From Streptomyces griseoviridis (GTDB taxonomy: Bacteria > Actinomycetota > Actinomycetes > Streptomycetales > Streptomycetaceae): a DNA stretch of 64,000 nucleotides. Each line of letters opens with the position of its first letter. Positions within the stretch are counted from its first letter, which is position 1. Both the position numbers and the translations under genes were made by a program. The notes below the pieces were generated by a model, which saw only the letters and a program-made list of their open reading frames with translations, searched no databases and was not told the origin of the DNA. Of the stretch, positions 57,203-64,000 are shown one piece after another. The stretch covers positions 4,739,501 through 4,803,500 of the forward strand of contig NZ_CP029078.1 in assembly GCF_005222485.1 (NCBI RefSeq), in the 5' to 3' direction.

Positions 57203-58624
57203 CTATCCGCGCGGGGTGCGCGGCACGCAGGGGTCGCAGCAGGAGGGCGCCGGTTCGACGCAGACGACGGTCGAGTCGCTGTTGTCGGCCGGGTCGGGAT
57301 CCTTCTCGTTGGCGCTCGCCGTCGCGGTGTTGGTGACCCGGCCGGTCGCGGTGGCCTTGGCCCGCAGCACCAGGTCGGCGGTGGCGCCCACGGCGAGGTC
57401 GCCCACCGTCCACTGCCCGGTGGCGGGGTCGTAGCGCCCGGGGGAGCCGTCGGCGGACAGGAACGTGAGGCCGGCGGGGAGCCGGTCGGCGACCGTGACG
57501 CCGGTCGCCGCGTTCGGGCCCGCGTTGTGGACGGCGATCCGGTAGGTCACCGTCTGCCCGACGGTGACGCCGGTCGCGTCGGCCGCCTTCGCCACCGTCA
57601 GGTCGGCGGCCGGTCTGACCACGGTGACCTGCTCGTTCGAGGTGGCCGTCAGCGGTTCGGGGGTCTCGCCGAGGCGGTTCTCGTAGGACGCGGTCGCGGT
57701 GTTGCTGATCCGCCGGCCGCCCGCGGCACGGTCGATGACGACCCGGTACTCGACGGTCGTCCCCGCGGGCAGGGTCTCGGTGCTCGGCAGGCTGCCGCCC
57801 TCCGTACCGGAGGCGCCCGCGCCGAGCCGGAAGACGACCTTGCGCGCGGCGGCGTCGAAGTACGCCTGGTCGTCGCCGTCGGCGTCGGTCTTCGCCCCGG
57901 CGTTCGGGCCGTCGACGATGTGCAGCGACCCGGGCAGATACGTGGTGCCGTCCGGGACGGTGTCGCTCAGCACGAGGTTCTCGGCCGCGCCGCCGCCCTC
58001 GTTGCGCGCGGTGATCCGGTAGGTGATCACGTCACCCACCTCCAACGGGCCCTCGGGGACACCGATCTTGCCGAGCACCACAGAGGGGGCGGTGCCGAAG
58101 AAGATGCCGTCGAGGAAGTTGCCGATGCTGCGGTTGCCGCCCGCCGCGGAGACGGAACGGAAGGCGAACCGCGTCGTCGTCTGGTCCACCGGGACGGTGT
58201 AGACGCCCGTGTAGTAGCCCCAGGCGGTGTTGCCGTCGGTGAAGCTCCGCTGCTCCACCACGGCGCCCGGCGCCCCGATGTCCAGCGCCATGGTGTCCTC
58301 GCCCTGGCGCCCGCGGTGGTAGAGCCGCCAGTACAGCTTCGTGCCGGGGGTGGTCGGCAGATCCTGGTAGAGCGTGGAGACCTCGCGCGCGTTGAGTTCG
58401 GCGAACTGGAGGCCCTCGGCGGACGGCACCCCGTTGAACCCGGAGTGCCACAGCTCGATCAGGTGGTCGGACGCGGTGGTGAGCCAGCCGGGGACCCGCT
58501 TGGACGCCTGCGTCTGCGAGGAGTCGGGCAGGATCTCCACCCCGGTCACGGCGGGTTCCTCGAAGCTGCCGTTGGCCAGGGCGACGCGGAGCGGAGCGGT
58601 GGGAGGCGTCGGAGGTGTGGTCAT
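57203..58624 (-). CDS. DUF11-repeat protein without signal peptide
   Basis: A 473-residue protein. Residues of about 10-170 form a galactose-binding-like/DUF642-type domain (ANGSFEEPAVTG, VPGWLTT, FAELNAREVSTLYQD, DTMALDIG). Residues 180-320 and 330-450 are two DUF11 beta-sandwiches (YRITARNEGGGAAENLVLSD and YRIAVHNAGPNAATGVTVAD). The tail is unusual: CVEPAPSCCDPCVPRTPRG. DUF11 proteins are usually secreted wall-linked proteins, but this begins MTTPPTPPTAPLRVALANG with no signal. ATG 58622-58624 follows AAGGGGAA. Confidence 0.85.
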   Translation of the reverse strand: MTTPPTPPTAPLRVALANGSFEEPAVTGVEILPDSSQTQASKRVPGWLTTASDHLIELWHSGFNGVPSAEGLQFAELNAREVSTLYQDLPTTPGTKLYWRLYHRGRQGEDTMALDIGAPGAVVEQRSFTDGNTAWGYYTGVYTVPVDQTTTRFAFRSVSAAGGNRSIGNFLDGIFFGTAPSVVLGKIGVPEGPLEVGDVITYRITARNEGGGAAENLVLSDTVPDGTTYLPGSLHIVDGPNAGAKTDADGDDQAYFDAAARKVVFRLGAGASGTEGGSLPSTETLPAGTTVEYRVVIDRAAGGRRISNTATASYENRLGETPEPLTATSNEQVTVVRPAADLTVAKAADATGVTVGQTVTYRIAVHNAGPNAATGVTVADRLPAGLTFLSADGSPGRYDPATGQWTVGDLAVGATADLVLRAKATATGRVTNTATASANEKDPDPADNSDSTVVCVEPAPSCCDPCVPRTPRG

Positions 58625-59062
58625 CGCAGTTCCCCTTACGTCGACGTTCCGGTACGGCGCCGTCGACCGGCCGCGCAGCAGCGGGCCGGGGCGGAGCCGG
58701 GACATCCCGTAGCGCAACGCATCGGAAGGGGCGCGTAAAGCGGCGGACGCGAGGGTCAGGCCAACCCGGCGCGGCGGGTTTGCGCGCCCCTCCGGGGACC
58801 GATCCCGGTGACGGCGCCGTCCGCGCCACCGGCTCCGCGTCACAGCCGTCGCACCCGTCCCGCGCCACCCATCCGCCCGGCCCGTCCTGTCCGAAAGCCC
58901 CCGCGAACCCGCTCCTGACCAGGGTGATTAACGGAACGTGAGATTGACGCCGCCGAACCGGCCGCGCGCCGGAGCGCACGACCGGGAGCGGACCGGACGG
59001 CCGTACCGGAGCGCGTGCGTGGGTACGGGCCGCGGGGAGCCGGGGTGCGCTCCCTCGCCGGG
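58625..59062. promoter_or_regulatory. 438-bp region upstream of the DUF11 gene, no gene seen
   Basis: Third-codon-position bias does not favour any frame for long. A less GC-rich stretch at 58915-58945 (GGGTGATTAACGGAACG) could be part of a promoter. No hairpin or repeat stands out. Confidence 0.35.
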
Positions 59063-59275
59063 CTACCCGAGAACCTGACGGAGCCGGGCGACGGCCCGGC
59101 GCAGATCCTCGAAGGAGCGTTCCTCCTCGCGCGGGCCGACACGAGAGGCGGACAGAAGACTGTCCCGCGCCCCACGGACCCGCTCGTAGCTGTCGAAGCG
59201 AATGAGGACCTCTTGAACGACGTCCTCGGGCGACATAGAGGAACCGTGCGGAGGAGAAGCGTTCTGAGGCGACAT
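59063..59275 (-). CDS. Small helical protein, 70 residues
   Basis: It begins MSPQNASPPHGSSMSPEDVV, then an all-helical remainder VQEVLIRFDSYERVRGARDS and FEDLRRAVARLRQVL. ATG 59273-59275 has only GACGAGAG before it, so the second ATG (14 codons on) is also possible. Third-position GC and the helical pattern support a real gene; the family is not recognised. Confidence 0.55.
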   Translation of the reverse strand: MSPQNASPPHGSSMSPEDVVQEVLIRFDSYERVRGARDSLLSASRVGPREEERSFEDLRRAVARLRQVLG

Positions 59276-59306
59276 CGTCGAACTCTCGTCTCGGTGAGCG
59301 CGCGGG

Positions 59307-59392
59307 GGACGCGGGAGGGGAAGGGGCGGGGGATGCGGGAGGGCAAGGGGGACGCGGGAAGAGGCGGGGGAGGGGGCGGGGGCGGGTCGCAG
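59307..59392. repeat. G-rich low-complexity tract
   Basis: An almost pure purine stretch of GGGG/GCGGGAGG units, with more than six runs of three or more G. It could fold into a G-quadruplex on the + strand. It lies upstream of the 70-residue gene. Confidence 0.6.
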
Positions 59393-59422
59393 ACGAACAC
59401 GGGGATCACAGGGCCCACGTGG

Positions 59423-59476
59423 ACAACGCGAACAACGCGAACAACGCGAACAACGCGAACAACGCGAACAACGCGG
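59423..59476. repeat. 9-bp tandem array, six copies
   Basis: ACAACGCGA occurs five times without change from 59423 to 59467, then as ACAACGCGG at 59468-59476. It reads Asn-Asn-Ala on + and Cys-Ser-Arg on -, but neither frame belongs to a supportable gene. Related GGTTCACG/GACCACG motifs continue to about 59620. Confidence 0.85.
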
Positions 59477-59843
59477 ACCATGAGGTTCACGTGGACCACG
59501 AGGTCCACGGGATTCACGCGGACAACGGAGAACTTCGGGAATCACAGAGATCCCGGGGACACCACGGGGGCCACCAGGGTCATGGGGACCACGGGGACGA
59601 CCACGGGCGTGGCGAGGGTCGCGGCGGTCACCAGGATCGCAGGGGTCACGGGAAGCCTTCCGGGCACGACGGACACGTCGCCGACCAGACTTCCCGGCAC
59701 ACCACCCGCCTCGGAACGAGGACGGGCTGCCCTCACTGTACGGCCGGACGCCCCCGGCACCAGCCCAGAGCCCGGCAGTCTCCAGCCCACCCTCCCTGCT
59801 GGCCTCTCACACCTCGCGGGGCGGCGATGCCCGAGGCGGGGCG

Positions 59844-60060
59844 GTGGGTGCGGAGGCTGAGGAGATCGCCCTGACATCCGGCGCGACGGTGTTCCACGCC
59901 CCGGACGTCACGGAGGGCCCCCTCAGCCTCACCCGCCGCACGATCCCGCTCGCGGAGCTGCGCCGCCCGCTGCTGCCGTCGAGGATCTCCCGCGCGACGG
60001 TCGCGGCCTTCCTCTTGGACGAGGCGGAGGCAGCCGGCGCGGTGGCGGGATCGTCGTACC
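59844..60060 (+). pseudogene. Possible remnant of an NAD(P)-binding oxidoreductase
   Basis: The + frame here reads VFHAPDVTEGPLSLTRRTIP and then ISRATVAAFLLDEAE, which resembles the C-terminal segment of atypical SDR/NmrA proteins (RISRADVAAFLLDEAE type). The first 150 or so residues of such a protein are missing, there is no start with a ribosome site, and the frame runs on without a stop. I read it as a decayed fragment; the similarity is by eye only. Confidence 0.35.
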
Positions 60061-60116
60061 GCTGGGCTGAAGGCGACGACGGAGCGAAGCAGCGGGCGAC
60101 TCACCCGACCCCCGTC

Positions 60117-60938
60117 TCAGACGAGGTTCTTCTCCAGCGCGGTGACGTAGTTCGTGACGAAGTGGTCGCGTACGCCGTCGCTCGCCGGGGCGAACGGGTC
60201 GGCGGTCAGGCCCTTGCCGCGGTCGAGGAGTCCGCCGGTGAGCGTCATGGACTCGCGCAGCCGGCCGGCCGAGTCGATGTACCTGAGCCTGTCGACGTGC
60301 GTGTACGCGGGCTCGGGCGGCAACTGCGGGACGATGTCGTTGTTGTTGACGAAGCGGTGCATGCGGTCGGCGAAGCCCTTGTTGTAGGCGGCGGCCAGGA
60401 GCCGGTCGCAGGTGCGGGGCTGGCCGTAGGTGAAGACGCCGTCGGCCTGGAGCCGCGGCTCCTCCAGATACATGCGGGCCCCCGCGAGCATCGCGAGCGC
60501 GCCACCGAGGCTGTGCCCGGTGAACCACACGCTCTGCCCCTCCGTCCGCAGCTCCGCGAGGGTGTCACGGACGGGCGGGAAGATCGCGTCCAGGGCCTCG
60601 GCGAAGCCGTAGTGGACGTACCCCGTGCGGGCGGGACCCGGCCAGGGAGGCGTACCCGCGTCGGAGAGCCAGTCCCGGATCTCGGCCGGCTGGGTACCGC
60701 GGAACGCGGTGACGATCATGTGGTCGCTGGCCGCGGTGAACCCCTGTGTGTCGGTCAGCGGGAACGGCGGGGTGAACGAGGTCCGGTGGTGCCGCACCTC
60801 GTCGAACCCCCAGGACCTGGCCTGCTCGTCGATGACGGCCTCGTCCTGGTAGGCCAGTTCGGCGGCGCGGGCCATCCAGTAGGCGTGCGGGAGGCTGTAG
60901 GCGGTGACGTGGTGATCGACCGTGGCGGGGACGGGCAT
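60117..60938 (-). CDS. Class 3 lipase-like alpha/beta hydrolase
   Basis: A 273-residue protein of the lipase class 3 family. The nucleophile elbow is FTGHSLGGALA (Ser at about 141). The oxyanion segment VTAFRGTQ lies at about 78, a candidate Asp in NNNDIVPQLPP at about 192, and His in the following THVDRLRYID. No signal peptide is seen. ATG 60936-60938 follows AAGGGAG; a longer frame upstream is Arg-rich and not supported. It probably hydrolyses lipids or esters in the cytosol or at the membrane. Confidence 0.9.
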   Translation of the reverse strand: MPVPATVDHHVTAYSLPHAYWMARAAELAYQDEAVIDEQARSWGFDEVRHHRTSFTPPFPLTDTQGFTAASDHMIVTAFRGTQPAEIRDWLSDAGTPPWPGPARTGYVHYGFAEALDAIFPPVRDTLAELRTEGQSVWFTGHSLGGALAMLAGARMYLEEPRLQADGVFTYGQPRTCDRLLAAAYNKGFADRMHRFVNNNDIVPQLPPEPAYTHVDRLRYIDSAGRLRESMTLTGGLLDRGKGLTADPFAPASDGVRDHFVTNYVTALEKNLV

Positions 60939-61286
60939 CGGGACTCCCTTGTCGTGCGGATCCGGCGCGCGGCCCCGCCAGGCGACGGCACCAGCGCTCG
61001 CCCCTGTCGTATCGGCCACCGCCCGGAGCCGGGTCTCACCGCGCCGGTCGGTCACTCGTACGGGCACCACCGGCACACGGGTACGCGGGCACCACCGGCA
61101 CACGGGCAGGAGCGGCGCACCGGCCGCGAAGATCGGACCCGCCGGGGAGGTGGACTCGCCAGGGAGCCCGGATCAGCAGCCGGGGATTCGGATCAGCCAG
61201 GGACCCCGGATCGGACGGTTCCGACCAGATCGGACGGTTCCGACCGGATCAGACGGTCACAACCAGATCGACCGGATCAGTCCGGA
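60939..61286. other. 348-bp gap with GATC-rich tandem repeats
   Basis: Between the lipase start and the kinase stop, both leftward. At 61060-61105 an ACACGGG/CACCGGC motif repeats. From 61209 to 61265 a 19-bp unit GATCGGACGGTTCCGACC-N is present three times (third copy decayed), amid further GGATCAG motifs. No gene is supported; the left part should hold the lipase promoter. Confidence 0.6.
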
Positions 61287-63509
<2,223 letters not shown>

Positions 63510-63725
63510 CGCCGATCACCCTTCCCAGCGCCTGCCTGCGTCACGGGGATCAGCGTAGGGCCTGCGGCGCGGGATGGAAGCGGCGGACGTCGGGCGGCGG
63601 CGTTCCCGTGCCCCGGCCGGCCCGAACTCAGGGGGCCCGCCCCGGCCGCACCCTCCGGGCTAAAGGCACCCCCGCGTATCCGACATACACCACTTCGGTA
63701 CATGAACTGCGGTTGGTACATGTCC

Positions 63726-63980
63726 ATGAAGCGCACGAACGTCTACGCCGACCCCGAGGACCTGGCGATCATCAAGGAGGCCGCCAGACGGCGGGGCGTA
63801 AGCGAGGCCGAGATCATCCGCCAGGGGATCCACCTCGCGGCGATGGCGAACCGGGTCTGGGACGAGCCGTTGTTCTCGCGGACCTTCGAGGGACCGGGCC
63901 GTACGCCGTCCAGGACCGACGTCCGTGACGCGGTCGTCGACGCGGTCCGACGCGAGACGGACCCCGGAACCGCCGCGTGA
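63726..63980 (+). CDS. Ribbon-helix-helix (CopG/Arc) antitoxin-like protein
   Basis: An 84-residue DNA-binding protein. MKRTNVYADPEDLAIIKEAA supplies the ribbon strand and first helix, RRRGVSEAEIIRQGIHLAAM the second helix. The rest (WDEPLFSRTFEGPG) is a tail that could bind a partner. ATG 63726 is chosen by the conserved MKRTNVY start; in-frame ATGs at 63702 and 63720 are alternatives, and no good ribosome site is visible. A repeated GGTACATG (63698 and 63716) lies at the start. The stop overlaps a GTG of the next gene (GTGA), as in toxin-antitoxin operons. Confidence 0.85.
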   Translation: MKRTNVYADPEDLAIIKEAARRRGVSEAEIIRQGIHLAAMANRVWDEPLFSRTFEGPGRTPSRTDVRDAVVDAVRRETDPGTAA

Positions 63981-64000
63981 TCATCGTCATCGCGGACCCG
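63977..64000 (+). CDS. Start of a probable PIN-domain toxin gene (partial)
   Basis: Eight codons are inside the window: V-I-I-V-I-A-D-P, from GTG 63977, overlapping the antitoxin-like stop by 4 bases. The beta-strand-plus-Asp start (IVIAD) is how PIN ribonuclease domains (VapC type) begin. The identification rests on this and on the RHH gene before it. Confidence 0.5.

Noticed and set aside
59419..59874. Histidine-rich + strand protein
   Set aside because: No ribosome site. The start lies in the 9-bp repeat, the codon third-position bias fades, and the composition can be explained by the CAC/GGG-rich repeats.

Overview
The window is chromosomal DNA from a Streptomyces or a very close actinomycete. 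GC is very high throughout, third codon positions are almost all G or C, and starts are often GTG behind GGAGG-type ribosome sites. Several families are largely confined to this group: SAV_915, SCO5918, DUF5994, DUF6479, GAF-ANTAR regulators, and a sortase substrate with an LAXTG signal. No tRNA, rRNA, transposase, integrase or CRISPR array was seen. It reads as ordinary chromosome with unusually many short tandem-repeat arrays between genes.

Layout. 0-10 kb: the end of an ANTAR regulator, a lipoprotein, a nucleoside hydrolase, an aldo/keto reductase, a sortase-anchored protein, a GH13 alpha-glucosidase, a DUF4142 protein, a 2OG-oxygenase-like protein, a membrane endonuclease/phosphatase-fold protein and a small DUF6479 protein. 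10-15 kb: a luciferase-like protein and a large secreted propeller/Ig protein behind matching palindromes, a SAV_915 protein, diaminopimelate decarboxylase (lysA) and a membrane protein. 15-21 kb: a potassium-uptake operon, kdpF-A-B-C, with a kdpE-type response regulator but no adjacent kdpD, then a 10-bp tandem array and a universal stress protein. 22-26 kb: a compact nucleotide-metabolism island, thyA-folA-HIT on the + strand meeting a dCMP-deaminase-like gene and a nucleotidyltransferase gene on the - strand. 26-32 kb: a degenerate ABC ATPase with an 80-residue membrane partner, a PEP-mutase/isocitrate-lyase family enzyme coupled to a tiny secreted protein, a 14-copy 21-bp array, a two-component pair and a CPBP protease.

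32-42 kb: a secreted pectate-lyase-like beta-helix protein, a TetR regulator divergent from an F420-type oxidoreductase, an RNA helicase cluster with a cold-shock protein, two GAF-ANTAR regulators, two paralogous acetyltransferase-like genes and small conserved proteins. 42-52 kb: a YtrA-type GntR/ABC operon with a strong operator, a methyltransferase, a family 39 glycosyltransferase that runs antisense into a LuxR-type response regulator, that regulator's kinase with an odd repetitive membrane tail, a Clp-N-only protein and a DUF4232 lipoprotein. 52-64 kb: a 1019-residue FG-GAP secreted protein, a polysaccharide deacetylase, a DUF11 protein without a signal peptide, a class 3 lipase, a PQQ-propeller Ser/Thr kinase, and at the edge a ribbon-helix-helix gene overlapping the start of a probable PIN toxin gene.

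How they work together. The clearest functional units are K+ import (kdp), the putative dUMP/dTMP and folate island (thyA, folA, deaminase), lysine and peptidoglycan precursor supply (lysA), cold-stress RNA remodelling (helicase, cold-shock protein), and several envelope or secreted proteins with signal-transduction pairs beside them. The least explained parts are the nucleotide island with its fused deaminase, the ABC ATPase that has lost its P-loop lysine, the peptide gene coupled to a lyase, and the repeat arrays.
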